A stretch of DNA of 64,000 bases from Collimonas arenae (GTDB taxonomy: Bacteria; Pseudomonadota; Gammaproteobacteria; Burkholderiales; Burkholderiaceae_D). The stretch spans positions 1,364,001-1,428,000 of the forward strand of contig NZ_CP013233.1 of NCBI RefSeq assembly GCF_001584165.1, written 5' to 3'. Below the pieces are notes generated by a model, which did no database searches, was not told the DNA's origin, and saw nothing but the letters and a program-made list of their open reading frames with translations. Shown piece by piece: positions 54,304 to 63,164 of this stretch. Position numbers and translations under genes: made by a program. The first letter of the stretch is position 1. Every line of letters begins with the position of its first letter.

Positions 54304-54501
54304 ATGATCGAATTCAATGTGCAGGACATGACATGCGGCCATTGCGCCGGCCGCATCACCAAAGCTATCAATGGCGTTGACGAAAGCGCCAAGGTCGATA
54401 TCAAGATCGAAGGACGGACTGTCTCGATCGAGAGCAAGGCGTCGGCCGACGAATTGGCTGAAGCCATCCGTGACGCAGGCTACACGCCGCTGGCACGATG
54501 A
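54304..54501 (+). CDS. copZ: Copper chaperone CopZ (HMA domain)
   Basis: A 65-residue cytosolic Cu(I) chaperone. The heavy-metal-associated domain is complete: 'FNVQDMTCGHCAGRITKAI' with the MxCxxC copper site, then the beta-alpha-beta end 'EELAEAIRDAGYTPL'-like sequence. It would deliver copper to CopA and CueR. Own CueR-type promoter; ACGGAGTAATAAA before the ATG. Confidence 0.95.
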   Translation: MIEFNVQDMTCGHCAGRITKAINGVDESAKVDIKIEGRTVSIESKASADELAEAIRDAGYTPLAR

Positions 54502-54516
54502 TCTGCAATATCTCGT

Positions 54517-54547
54517 AAAAAGCCCGCTTGCAAGAGCGGGCTTTTTT
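54517..54547 (+). terminator. Terminator of copZ
   Basis: AAAAAGCCCGCTT pairs with AGCGGGCTTTTTT around GCAAG. Also suits the convergent esterase gene. Confidence 0.92.
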
Positions 54548-54579
54548 ATATCGAATTTATACCGGATTCATGTCGGCAT

Positions 54580-55248
54580 TCACGCCAGCACGCGGCGCAG
54601 CCAATTCCCGATATCCGCCACTTCTTCCGCACACACTGAGTGCGGCATCATGTATTCATGCCATTCGACCTGATAGCCGAGTTCACGCAGCAGGTCGCGC
54701 GATTTTTCTGCACGGTCAATCACGACTACCGGATCGATGCGGCCGTGGGCCTGGAAAATCGGGGTGTGCTGGTTGGCTGCATGGCGCTCGGCGGCGATCT
54801 TGTCGCTGAGCGGCAGGTAGCCGGACAGGCACATCAGGCCGGCCAGTTTTTGTGGATGGCGCAAGCCGGTTTGCAGCGTCATCGCGCAGCCTTGCGAGAA
54901 GCCGGCGATCACGATTTTATCGGCGGCGATGCCCAGCGCGATCTGTTGCGCGATCAGGGCTTCGATTTCCAGCTGCGATTTGCGCAGGCCGGCTTCGTCT
55001 TCACGGCGGATCAGGTCGGTGGTCAGGATGTCGTACCAAGCTGGCATGACGTAACCGTTGTTGATGGTCACCGGCATGGTTGGCGCGCTCGGGAAGACGA
55101 AGCGGATGCCGGGGCAGCCGCTCAAATCCAGTTCCTTGACGATCGGTACGAAATCGGAGCCGTCGGCGCCGAGGCCGTGCATCCAGATGACGGCAGCGGT
55201 CGGATTTTCTGAGGTGGAGATTTCCAGGGTTTTGAGCGTGCTAGACAT
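54580..55248 (-). CDS. Carboxylesterase, phospholipase/carboxylesterase family
   Basis: Cytosolic alpha/beta-hydrolase of 222 residues similar to Pseudomonas carboxylesterase II and acyl-protein thioesterases. Motifs: 'AAVIWMHGLGADGSDFVPIV' (oxyanion hole), 'PAWYDI' substrate loop, 'IVIAGFSQGCAMTLQTGLRHP' (nucleophile Ser in GFSQG), Asp in 'GRIDPVV' and His in 'MPHSVCAEE'. Substrate range of the family is short-chain esters. No operon partner evident. Confidence 0.93.
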   Translation of the reverse strand: MSSTLKTLEISTSENPTAAVIWMHGLGADGSDFVPIVKELDLSGCPGIRFVFPSAPTMPVTINNGYVMPAWYDILTTDLIRREDEAGLRKSQLEIEALIAQQIALGIAADKIVIAGFSQGCAMTLQTGLRHPQKLAGLMCLSGYLPLSDKIAAERHAANQHTPIFQAHGRIDPVVVIDRAEKSRDLLRELGYQVEWHEYMMPHSVCAEEVADIGNWLRRVLA

Positions 55249-55293
55249 GAGGTATTCCGAATAGGAGATAAGTGGTTGATCGTTGGCGCGGTT

Positions 55294-56340
55294 TTATTGG
55301 GCGGCGCTGGCGCTCAGTTTTCCCTTGAGGCAAACGCCGACGATATCGGCGGCATTGGCCTTTTGCTGCCAGGCGGCGAGCTGGCTGCGCGCGGCGTTAT
55401 GCAGGCTGTCCTGGATTGTTGCTGCCGGCGCCAGGTTGAGCGTCATCTTGTGCTCGCGCATGCGCGCGTAATTGGCTTCGATGCGATCCTTGACGTTGCT
55501 CCAGGAAGCATCGGCGGTGCGCTTGGCCGCTTCGGTCAGCGTTGCCTGCTGCTGCGGCGAGAGCTGCTGCCAGACGTCGCGGTTGATCACGGTGTAGCTG
55601 AGCGGGATCGAGTAATTGATGGCGCTGAAATTACCGAGATGATCCCACAGGTGGTTACCGGCGCCGCCGTCGCCCGACGACAGCACCGCATTCAATTCGC
55701 CCGCAGCCAGTTTGGGAGGGACCGCCGAAAACGGCAGGTTGACGCTGTGCGCACCGGCCAGCTCGAAGACGCCGCGGCTATTGTCGTCGTAGGTGCGGAT
55801 CTGCAACGCCTGCAAGGATGCCAGGTCGGTCAGCGGCTTCGCCGACCAGATGCCGGATGGCGGCCACGGCGTGACATACAGCAGGTGCAGATTGAGCTGG
55901 TCGAGGTGCTGTTCGACGGCAGGCTGGGCGCAATTAGCAAGCCCCTTGGCGTCGTCGAAACTGTTGACCGTGAATGGCAGCGAGGACAGCAGGAAGAACG
56001 GATCGCTGGCGCCGACGATGCCGGCAAACAGCGTCGCCATCTCGACCTTGCGCTCGCTGACGGCGCTGACCTGCGCATTGCCCTTGAACGGATTGTTGGC
56101 TTCCTGTTCGGTCTCGATCGCCAGCGTATCTCCCGCCAGTTGCTTGACGGTCGCGGCGAACTGCAGGTCGGCAGCAGCGGTGACCGAGGTGGCTGGGTAT
56201 TCGTTGATCAGGTGCAGGGTTTGCTGGGTTTGCACTGCCTGCTGTGCTGCGACGGGCAGTGGCGCGTTCAGCGCCAAGGTCAATGCAGGCAGGAGCAGGG
56301 CGACTGTCAGGCGAGACTGGGAACGGGCCGTTGGCAGCAT
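55294..56340 (-). CDS. TRAP transporter substrate-binding protein (DctP family), orphan
   Basis: A 348-residue periplasmic binding protein with a signal peptide (LTVALLLPALTLALNAPLPVAA). Family features: 'LQFAATVKQLAGDTLAIE', 'PFFLLSSLPFTVNSFDDAKGL', 'IWSAKPLTDLASLQALQIRTYDDNSRGVFELAGA' with the ligand-contacting Arg, and 'YTVINRDVWQQLSPQQQATLTEAAKRTADASW'. No DctQ or DctM membrane gene is adjacent. The start at 56340 has no strong ribosome-binding site. Ligand unknown, probably a carboxylate. Confidence 0.88.
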   Translation of the reverse strand: MLPTARSQSRLTVALLLPALTLALNAPLPVAAQQAVQTQQTLHLINEYPATSVTAAADLQFAATVKQLAGDTLAIETEQEANNPFKGNAQVSAVSERKVEMATLFAGIVGASDPFFLLSSLPFTVNSFDDAKGLANCAQPAVEQHLDQLNLHLLYVTPWPPSGIWSAKPLTDLASLQALQIRTYDDNSRGVFELAGAHSVNLPFSAVPPKLAAGELNAVLSSGDGGAGNHLWDHLGNFSAINYSIPLSYTVINRDVWQQLSPQQQATLTEAAKRTADASWSNVKDRIEANYARMREHKMTLNLAPAATIQDSLHNAARSQLAAWQQKANAADIVGVCLKGKLSASAAQ

Positions 56341-56378
56341 GGATGCGATTCGCTAAAGTGGGTGGACCAAAAGAAAAC

Positions 56379-56984
56379 TTACGCGTTGCTTGGCTTGATC
56401 GCTGATTTCGGCCGGAACGCCTTGCAGACAGCTTCGTTGGTTTCGATGTACGGACCGCCAATCAGGTCGATGCAATAAGGCACGGCGGCGAAGATGCCCG
56501 ACACTTTCTGCTTGCCGTCGGCATCCTTCAAGCCTTCCAGGGTTTCCTTGATCGATTTCGGCTGGCCTGGCAGATTCAGGATCAGCGCTGCGTGATCGGT
56601 GCTTTCGCGGATCACGGCAACTTGCCGCGAGAGGATTGCGGTCGGTACGAATTGCAGGCTGATTTGCCGCATCTGTTCGCCGAAGCCGGGCATTTCCTTG
56701 GTGGCTACCGCCAGCGTAGCTTCCGGTGTCACGTCGCGCCGCGCCGGGCCGGTGCCGCCAGTGGTCAGCACCAGATGGCAATGCTCCTGGTCCACCAGTT
56801 CGATCAGGGTTTGCTCGATCACTGCGCGCTCGTCAGCGATCAGCCGGGTTTCGACTTGCCATTGGCTGCTGAGTGCGGCGCCGAACCATTCCTGCAGGGC
56901 CGGAATGCCTTGATCCTGATAAACGCCGGCACTGGCGCGATCAGAGATCGATACCAGGCCGATTTTCAGGCTAGTTGTGCTCAT
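56379..56984 (-). CDS. mogA: Molybdopterin adenylyltransferase MogA
   Basis: Adenylates molybdopterin before molybdenum insertion. About 201 residues with 'LKIGLVSISDRASAGVYQDQGIPALQEWF', 'HLVLTTGGTGPARRDVTPEATLAV' (GGTG motif) and 'AILSRQVAVIRESTDHAALILNLPGQPKSIKETL', all MogA signatures. The ATG at 56984 lies inside the end of yjgA, overlapping by 14 bp, so the two are translationally coupled. Longer starts up to 57023 are unlikely. Confidence 0.94.
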   Translation of the reverse strand: MSTTSLKIGLVSISDRASAGVYQDQGIPALQEWFGAALSSQWQVETRLIADERAVIEQTLIELVDQEHCHLVLTTGGTGPARRDVTPEATLAVATKEMPGFGEQMRQISLQFVPTAILSRQVAVIRESTDHAALILNLPGQPKSIKETLEGLKDADGKQKVSGIFAAVPYCIDLIGGPYIETNEAVCKAFRPKSAIKPSNA

Positions 56985-57576
56985 CGTGCTGGTCTTCGTC
57001 ATCTTGATCGACGCCGTCGTCACTCTCTTGCGCGGATGATTTCTGCAATTCCTTCAGCAGCTGGAAAATTTCGCGATACGCTTTCGGCGGCTTGTTCTCG
57101 GCCTGTTCCTTGCGCGCATTGCGGATCATCGTGCGCACTTGCTGCACATCGAGTTCCGGGTGTTTCGCCAACAGTTCGGTCAGCGCGCCGTCGTCTTTCA
57201 ACAGGCGATCGCGATGGCGTTCCAGCGCGTGCATGGCGGCGGTGTCGGCTTTCGACAGGCCACGCCAGCTATCCAGGGTCTTCTGGATTTCGGCGATTTC
57301 ATGCGGCTCCAAAGTACGCATTTTCTTGCCGACGTACTGAGTCTGGCGGCGGCGTCCTTCGTGGTCCTTGATCTGCTGGCATTCGAGGATGGCGTCGCGC
57401 ACATCTTCCGGCATCGGCACCCGCTTGACGCGGTCGCGCGATTCGGCAATCAGCTCTTCGCCGAGCTTCTGCAATGCAGTCATCTCGCGCTTGAGCTGGG
57501 ACTTGGAGGGACGATCGTATTCTTGTTCGAACTCGCTGGACTGAAAGCCGCAGGAGCCCCGATTGGGATTTGGCAT
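56971..57576 (-). CDS. yjgA: Ribosome-associated protein YjgA (DarP)
   Basis: Helical protein that binds the 50S ribosomal subunit during late assembly; 201 residues. Family sequence 'EYDRPSKSQLKREMTALQKLGEELIAESRDRVKRVPMPEDVRDAILECQQIKDHEGRRRQTQYVGKKMR' is clear. The C-terminal 30 residues are acidic (DDGVDQDDEDQHDEHN), which is common in betaproteobacterial members. Divergent from pmbA, the usual neighbour in proteobacteria. Confidence 0.95.
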   Translation of the reverse strand: MPNPNRGSCGFQSSEFEQEYDRPSKSQLKREMTALQKLGEELIAESRDRVKRVPMPEDVRDAILECQQIKDHEGRRRQTQYVGKKMRTLEPHEIAEIQKTLDSWRGLSKADTAAMHALERHRDRLLKDDGALTELLAKHPELDVQQVRTMIRNARKEQAENKPPKAYREIFQLLKELQKSSAQESDDGVDQDDEDQHDEHN

Positions 57577-57652
57577 GATGTTAAGGGTACTTCCATACTG
57601 TAAACGACTGCTATGATAACCGTTTTATACCTTATTCAAAGAAAACCGACCC

Positions 57653-59017
57653 ATGAGCGACTCCGTATTCATTCATAGCCAAGAGCAGTTGCAACAACTT
57701 GCGCAGGACGTTTTGCGTTATGCGCGGGAAAAAGGGGCCTCTGGCGCCTCTGTCGAGATCAGCGAAGGCAGCGGGCTGTCGGTAGGGGTGCGCAAGGGTA
57801 GCGTCGAGACCATCGAGCAAAATAAGGACAAGGGCATGGGCGTCACCGTGTACCTGGGAGAGGAAGGCCATACCCGGCGCGGCAATGCCAGCACCTCCGA
57901 TTTCTCGGCCAAAGCGTTGCAGGACACGGTCGAAGCGGCATACAACATCGCCCGCTTCACCGCCGAAGACGATTGCGCCGGCCTGCCGGATGTTGATACT
58001 TTGGAAATGAATCCGTTGGATTTGAAGCTGTGCTCGCCGTGGCTGATCACTGCAGAAGAAGCTGTCGAATTGGCAAAACGTTGCGAAGCGGCAGCATTTG
58101 CCGTCGACAAGCGCATCACCAACAGCGAAGGCGCCGGCGTCTATGCCCAGCAATCGCACTTTGTCAGCGCCAATTCGCGCGGCTTCATGGGGGGCTATCC
58201 GTTTTCGCGGCACACCATTTCGGTAGCGCCGATTGCCGGCAAGGGCGCCCACATGCAGCGTGACGACTGGTACTCGTCGATGCGCGATCCGAAGCAGCTG
58301 GCCAAGCCGGAAGCGATCGGTCGCTACGCTGCAGAGCGTGCATTGGCGCGGCTTAACGCGCGTCAGCTGGATACGCGCAAGTGTCCGGTGCTGTTCGAGG
58401 CGCCTCTGGCGGCGGGCTTGCTGGGGGCATTCGTGCAGGCGGTGTCCGGCGGCGCGTTGTACCGCAAATCGACATTCCTGCTGGATACCTTGGGCAAATC
58501 GGTGTTTGCGCCGCATATCCAGATCCTGGAAGATCCGCATGTGGTTGGTGCGGTGGGTTCGGCGCCGTTCGATGAGGAGGGCGTCAAGACCCAGCGCCGC
58601 CAGGTGGTCAAGGATGGCGTGGTGCAGGGCTACTTCCTGTCGACCTATTCGGCGCGCAAGCTGGGCATGAAGACCACCGGCAACTCCGGCGGTTCGCATA
58701 ACCTGAGCATGACGTCCTCGCTGACCAAATCCACGGATAACTTCAAGGCGATGCTGAAGAAACTCGATACTGGCTTGCTGGTCACTGAGTTGATGGGGCA
58801 GGGTGTCAACTACGTCACCGGCGATTACTCGCGTGGCGCTTCCGGTTATTGGGTGGAGAAGGGCATCATCCAGTACCCGGTCGAGGAAATCACGATCGCC
58901 GGCAACATGAAAGACATGCTGGCGCAAATCGTCGCCATCGGCGCCGATACGCTGATTCGCGGAACCAAGCAGACTGGTTCGGTGCTGATTGAAAGCATGA
59001 CTGTGGCTGGGAACTGA
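57653..59017 (+). CDS. pmbA: Metalloprotease PmbA (TldE)
   Basis: A 454-residue member of the TldD/PmbA family, which with TldD matures peptides such as microcin B17 and degrades CcdA. Family features: 'YAREKGASGASVEISEGSGLSVGVRKGSVETIE', 'KGMGVTVYLGEEGHTRRGNASTSD', 'VGAVGSAPFDEEGVKTQRRQVVKDGVVQGYFLSTYSARKLG' and C-terminal 'EEITIAGNMKDMLAQIVAIG'. Intact, strong terminator follows. Divergent from yjgA with 76 bp between. Confidence 0.96.
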   Translation: MSDSVFIHSQEQLQQLAQDVLRYAREKGASGASVEISEGSGLSVGVRKGSVETIEQNKDKGMGVTVYLGEEGHTRRGNASTSDFSAKALQDTVEAAYNIARFTAEDDCAGLPDVDTLEMNPLDLKLCSPWLITAEEAVELAKRCEAAAFAVDKRITNSEGAGVYAQQSHFVSANSRGFMGGYPFSRHTISVAPIAGKGAHMQRDDWYSSMRDPKQLAKPEAIGRYAAERALARLNARQLDTRKCPVLFEAPLAAGLLGAFVQAVSGGALYRKSTFLLDTLGKSVFAPHIQILEDPHVVGAVGSAPFDEEGVKTQRRQVVKDGVVQGYFLSTYSARKLGMKTTGNSGGSHNLSMTSSLTKSTDNFKAMLKKLDTGLLVTELMGQGVNYVTGDYSRGASGYWVEKGIIQYPVEEITIAGNMKDMLAQIVAIGADTLIRGTKQTGSVLIESMTVAGN

Positions 59018-59067
59018 TTGAAATATTCTTGCTGAAGAGCCGCTTCGGGCGGTGCCGGCTGCATCCG

Positions 59068-59097
59068 AAAACACCTCCTTCGCGGAGGTGTTTTTTT
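59068..59097 (+). terminator. Terminator of pmbA
   Basis: AAACACCTCC pairs with GGAGGTGTTT around TTCGCG, followed by a run of seven T. About 50 bp after the stop. Confidence 0.93.
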
Positions 59098-59130
59098 GCC
59101 TAAACGTTTTTAATTATCCAAGTATCAATA

Positions 59131-59170
59131 AAAGCAAGCGCTTGCGCAAGCGCTTGCTTTCCTCTAATAT
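59131..59170 (+). promoter_or_regulatory. Double LacI-type operator overlapping the sugar ABC promoter
   Basis: Positions 59131-59160 form a perfect 30-bp palindrome containing GCAAGCGCTTGC twice, each itself a perfect LacI-family operator with central CG. TTGCGC (59142-59147) and TAATAT (59165-59170), 17 bp apart, form a promoter whose -35 lies inside the palindrome. The LacI regulator at 63165 is the obvious repressor. Confidence 0.88.
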
Positions 59171-59481
59171 TGATCGCAAATCAGGTCCTCAATACTGATC
59201 TGGAGCCTTTCCAGTGGTGTTGCGACTTAGCTAAAAAACAAAGAAACCAGGAGACAAATCCATGCATATCCCGCATCCGGGGAGGGCGTCGCCGCCCGTT
59301 CTCGTGTCACGTAAAAGTCCGGTATTGAGCGATCGCTCACGCGCAGATGCTTGCATATCGCTGCTGTCTTCTGATTGACCATCGGTCGATTTCCAATATT
59401 TTCGTTCAGTCGTGTAGCTGTTTCGGCGATTTGGTCATCCTTAAAAATGATTGATCGCTCCATCAAAACGAGGGCTTGTTG
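59171..59481 (+). other. Untranslated leader of the sugar ABC operon
   Basis: About 310 bp with no supported gene. It contains a 14-bp palindrome TGAGCGATCGCTCA (59326-59339) and a second GATCGCTC near 59453. GAGGG stands 7 nt before the ATG at 59482. No known riboswitch is recognised. Confidence 0.45.
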
Positions 59482-61029
59482 ATGAAATCTGAATCAGGCG
59501 CAACACCAATTCTCGAGATGCGCGGCATCTCCAAGACGTTCAGCGGTTTACGGGTGTTGAAGGAAGTTGATCTGACCGTCTACGCTGGTGAAGTCCATGC
59601 CCTGATGGGCGAGAATGGCGCCGGCAAGTCGACGCTGATGAAAGTGCTGTCCGGCGCCCATCAGGCCGATACCGGCGGCGAAATCCGTATTGATGGCCGG
59701 CGGGTAGTCAATTACGGTCCGCGCGCTGCCAAAGAGCACGGGGTTGCGGTCATTTACCAGGAGTTGAGCCTGTGCCCGAACCTGAGTGTGGCGGAAAATA
59801 TCTATCTGGGGCGTGAATTACGGCAAGGCTGGAGCGTTGACCGCAAGGCGATGGAAGCCGGCTGTGTCGATGTGTTGAAGCGCCTGGGCGCGGATTTCAC
59901 GCCGCACACCAAGGTCAGTAGCCTGTCGATCGCCGAGCGCCAACTGGTTGAGATTGCGCGGGCGATCCATGCCCACGCCCGCATACTGGTAATGGACGAA
60001 CCCACGACACCATTGTCTTCCCGTGAGACTGATCGTTTGTTCGCATTGATTCGCCAGTTGCGCGAGGAAGGCCTGGCGATCGTCTACATCAGCCATCGGA
60101 TGGCGGAAATCTACGAATTGTCGGACCGGGTTTCGGTGCTGCGCGACGGCAAGCATGTCGGCATGTTGGAGCGTGATGAACTGTCGGCCGAGGTGCTGGT
60201 GAAGATGATGGTCGGGCGTGATTTGTCCGGCTTCTACAAGAAAGAGCATGCGCCTTACGATCCAGGCAATGTCGTGATGCGGGTGCGCGACATGGCCGAT
60301 GGGCGGCGCGTGCGCGGCTGCAGTTTCGATTTGCATGCGGGCGAAGTGCTGGGCATTGCCGGCCTGGTCGGCGCCGGTCGTACCGAACTGGCGCGCCTGA
60401 TCTTTGGCGCCGATCCGCGTATTGCCGGCACGCTCGAAGTGGCGGGGCAAGCCGTCAGCAATCTGCGCGGGCCGGCCGATGCCATCCGCGCCGGCGTGGT
60501 GTACCTGACCGAGGACCGCAAAGCGCAAGGCCTGTTCCTCGACATGAGCGTACGCGACAACATCAACGTTTGCGCCTGTGTGCCGGATGCCGGCTATGGT
60601 GGCGTGCTGGACCGGCGGCGCGGTGCGCAGCGTGCTGCCGAGGCCATCAAGTCGCTATCGATCCGGGTTGCTTCGCCCGGCGTCAATGTCGGTGCGCTCT
60701 CCGGCGGTAATCAACAGAAAGTGCTGCTGGCGCGCTTGCTGGAAATTAAGCCGCATGTGCTGATCCTCGACGAACCGACGCGCGGCGTCGATATCGGCGC
60801 CAAGTCCGAGATCTACCGAATCATCAACGAGCTGGCCAATGCCGGCATCGGCGTGGTGGTGATTTCGAGCGAACTGCCCGAAATCGTCGGCACCTCGGAC
60901 CGCGTGCTGGTGATGCGCGAGGGCGAGCTGGTGGCCGAACTGGGCGGCCATTCGGGACGCGAGATCACCCAGGAAAACATCATCGAACTGGCCACCGGCG
61001 CACAGCAGGTGCAGCCGCAAGCCGCGTGA
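59482..61029 (+). CDS. Sugar ABC transporter ATP-binding protein, ribose type (RbsA-like)
   Basis: Double-ATPase subunit of a CUT2 sugar importer, about 515 residues. First half: Walker A '[18 protein letters not shown]', signature-like '[15 protein letters not shown]', Walker B '[15 protein letters not shown]'. Second half: degenerate Walker A '[16 protein letters not shown]', signature '[15 protein letters not shown]', Walker B '[20 protein letters not shown]'. Such asymmetry is normal for RbsA/XylG/MglA. ATG at 59482 chosen by ribosome-binding site over TTG at 59476. Ribose is the likeliest substrate from operon order (A-C-B-LacI), not proved. Confidence 0.93.
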   Translation: MKSESGATPILEMRGISKTFSGLRVLKEVDLTVYAGEVHALMGENGAGKSTLMKVLSGAHQADTGGEIRIDGRRVVNYGPRAAKEHGVAVIYQELSLCPNLSVAENIYLGRELRQGWSVDRKAMEAGCVDVLKRLGADFTPHTKVSSLSIAERQLVEIARAIHAHARILVMDEPTTPLSSRETDRLFALIRQLREEGLAIVYISHRMAEIYELSDRVSVLRDGKHVGMLERDELSAEVLVKMMVGRDLSGFYKKEHAPYDPGNVVMRVRDMADGRRVRGCSFDLHAGEVLGIAGLVGAGRTELARLIFGADPRIAGTLEVAGQAVSNLRGPADAIRAGVVYLTEDRKAQGLFLDMSVRDNINVCACVPDAGYGGVLDRRRGAQRAAEAIKSLSIRVASPGVNVGALSGGNQQKVLLARLLEIKPHVLILDEPTRGVDIGAKSEIYRIINELANAGIGVVVISSELPEIVGTSDRVLVMREGELVAELGGHSGREITQENIIELATGAQQVQPQAA

Positions 61030-61073
61030 GCAGAATCGACACCATGAACCAGAACAGCCAGGAGACAACCATC

Positions 61074-62066
61074 ATGAACCTTTCCGTACAAGGCGGCAGT
61101 GCCGCAACGGCGGTCGGCAATCCGGAAAAATTGCGCAACCTGATGCGCACAGTCGGCATGCTGCCGGTATTGCTGTTGCTGATACTCGGCTTCAGCTTGC
61201 TGAGCCAGAATTTCTTCACATTGCAGAACCTGTCGATCGTGACCCAGCAAGCGTCGGTAAATATCGTGCTGGCGGCCGGCATGACCTTCGTCATCCTGAC
61301 TGCCGGCATTGACCTGTCGGTCGGCGCGATCCTGGCGGCGTCGGCCGTGGTGGCGATGCTGGCGTCGATGTCGCCGCAGTACGGCATGCTGGGCATTGCC
61401 GCCGGGCTCGGCTTCGGCTTGCTGCTGGGGCTGGTGAATGGCGTGCTGATTGCCTTCATGCGGCTGCCGCCGTTCATCGTCACGCTCGGCGCGCTGACCG
61501 CAATGCGCGGCCTGGCGCGGCTGCTGGCGGACGACAAGACTGTCTTCAATCCTGAATTGCCGTTCGCTTTCATCGGCAACGATTCGATATTGGGTGTGCC
61601 GTGGCTGGTCATCATCGCCCTGCTGGTGGTGGCGCTGGCCTGGTTCATCCTGCGCCGCACGGTGATCGGCGTGCAGATTTATGCAGTGGGCGGCAACGCT
61701 GAAGCGGCGCGTCTGTCCGGCATCAAGGTCTGGAAAGTGCTGCTGTTCGTGTATGCGGTGTCGGGTCTGTTGGCGGGCCTTGGCGCGGTGATGACGGCGT
61801 CGCGCTTGTCGGCGGCCAACGGTTTGCAACTGGGCCAATCCTACGAACTCGATGCGATTGCTGCGGTGATTTTGGGCGGCACCAGCTTTACCGGCGGTGT
61901 CGGTTCGATTGTCGGCACCCTGATCGGGGCGTTGATTATTGCCGTGCTGACCAACGGCCTGGTGCTGCTGGGCGTGTCCGATATCTGGCAATACATTATC
62001 AAGGGCATCGTCATCATTGGCGCGGTGGCGCTGGATCGCTATCGGCAATCGGGTGCACGTACCTGA
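61074..62066 (+). CDS. Sugar ABC transporter permease, ribose type (RbsC-like)
   Basis: Membrane subunit of the CUT2 importer, about 330 residues, 8-10 helices. 'NLSIVTQQASVNIVLAAGMTFVILTAGIDLSVGAILAASAVVAM' and 'LLGLVNGVLIAFMRLPPFIVTLGALTAMRGLARLL' are typical of RbsC, as is 'YELDAIAAVILGGTSFTGGVGSIVGTLIGALIIAVL'. The ATG at 61074 has AGGAG 9 nt upstream; ATG at 61044 or GTG at 61026 (overlapping the ATPase stop) are possible longer starts. Confidence 0.93.
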   Translation: MNLSVQGGSAATAVGNPEKLRNLMRTVGMLPVLLLLILGFSLLSQNFFTLQNLSIVTQQASVNIVLAAGMTFVILTAGIDLSVGAILAASAVVAMLASMSPQYGMLGIAAGLGFGLLLGLVNGVLIAFMRLPPFIVTLGALTAMRGLARLLADDKTVFNPELPFAFIGNDSILGVPWLVIIALLVVALAWFILRRTVIGVQIYAVGGNAEAARLSGIKVWKVLLFVYAVSGLLAGLGAVMTASRLSAANGLQLGQSYELDAIAAVILGGTSFTGGVGSIVGTLIGALIIAVLTNGLVLLGVSDIWQYIIKGIVIIGAVALDRYRQSGART

Positions 62067-62144
62067 CCTAACGGATGGACACCGGGTGCGGCAAGCTGGT
62101 CGTGGCGCCCGGATTTTGATATGACCGGCAACAGGAGATCAAGC

Positions 62145-63086
62145 ATGATGAAAAAAATCGTTTTAGCTGCGGTATTGCCGTTGACGCTGGCCATGAGCAT
62201 GTCGGGAACCGTGCAGGCACGGGAATTGAAATCGGTCGGCATCACAGTCGGCTCACTCGGCAATCCCTACTTTGTGACCCTGGCCAACGGCGCCAAGGCC
62301 AAAGCATTGCAAATCAATCCCAACGTCAAGGTGACGGCAGTGTCGGCCGATTACGACCTGAGCAAGCAATTCACGCAGATCGACAATTTCATTTCGGCTG
62401 GCGTTGACCTGATCCTGCTGAATGCCACCGATCCGGTGGCGATCGAACCGGCCATCAAGAAGGCGCAGAAGGCCGGCATTGTGGTGGTGGCGGTGGACGT
62501 TGGCGCCAAAGGCGTGGATGCCACGGTGCAGACGGATAATGAACAGGCCGGTCGCCTGGCTTGCAAATTCCTGGTCGATAAACTTGGCGGCAAGGGCAAT
62601 GTGATTATCCAGAACGGTCCGCAAGTGACTGCGGTGATCGATCGCGTCAAGGGTTGCAAGGCGGTGTTTGCGGCTGCGCCAGGCATCAAGCTGTTGTCCG
62701 ACGACCAGGACGGCAAGGGGTCGCGTGAAGGCGGGCTGAATGCGATGCAAGGCTACCTGACGCGCTTCCCGAAAATCGATGGTCTGTTCACCATCAACGA
62801 TCCGCAGGCAATCGGCAGCGATCTCGCGGCCAAGCAGCTCAAGCGCGGCGGCATCATCATCACTTCAGTCGACGGCGCACCGGATATCGAGGCCGCCCTG
62901 AAGTCGGGTACGTCGATCCAGGCTTCCTCCAGCCAGGATCCGTGGGCGCAGGCGCAGGATGCGGTTGCCATCGGTTATGACATCCTGAATGGCAAACGTC
63001 CGGCCAAACCTGTGGTTCTGCTGGCGCCGGTGCTGATTACTCACGATAATGTCGCAACATATAAAGGCTGGTCTAGCCAACGCTAA
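62145..63086 (+). CDS. Sugar ABC transporter substrate-binding protein, ribose type (RbsB-like)
   Basis: Periplasmic binding protein of 313 residues with signal peptide 'MMKKIVLAAVLPLTLAMSMSG' (cleavage near VQA). Type I periplasmic fold: 'KSVGITVGSLGNPYFVTLANGAKAKALQ', 'YDLSKQFTQIDNFISAGVDLILLNATDP', 'VVVAVDVGAKGVDATVQTDNEQAGRLACKFLVDKLGGKG' and 'GLFTINDPQAIGSDLAAKQL'. The Phe and Asp/Asn sugar contacts resemble RbsB, but galactofuranose- or other pentose-binding homologues look similar. AGGAG 7 nt before ATG at 62145. Confidence 0.92.
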   Translation: MMKKIVLAAVLPLTLAMSMSGTVQARELKSVGITVGSLGNPYFVTLANGAKAKALQINPNVKVTAVSADYDLSKQFTQIDNFISAGVDLILLNATDPVAIEPAIKKAQKAGIVVVAVDVGAKGVDATVQTDNEQAGRLACKFLVDKLGGKGNVIIQNGPQVTAVIDRVKGCKAVFAAAPGIKLLSDDQDGKGSREGGLNAMQGYLTRFPKIDGLFTINDPQAIGSDLAAKQLKRGGIIITSVDGAPDIEAALKSGTSIQASSSQDPWAQAQDAVAIGYDILNGKRPAKPVVLLAPVLITHDNVATYKGWSSQR

Positions 63087-63164
63087 AGCGGCTGCGGCGG
63101 CTGTTGAGATGACAATATCAGCAGCTGCCGGCTGGCGCCGGCAAAAATAGAGGAGAGAGCACAA

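Noticed and set aside
57632..59074. A 480-codon frame antisense to pmbA
   Set aside because: It mirrors the pmbA codons, has no ribosome-binding site or domain, and pmbA itself is a clear conserved gene. Long antisense frames are common in GC-rich DNA.
59227..59466. 79-codon minus-strand frame in the sugar operon leader
   Set aside because: No ribosome-binding site, no family pattern, and it lies in the untranslated leader of the plus-strand operon.
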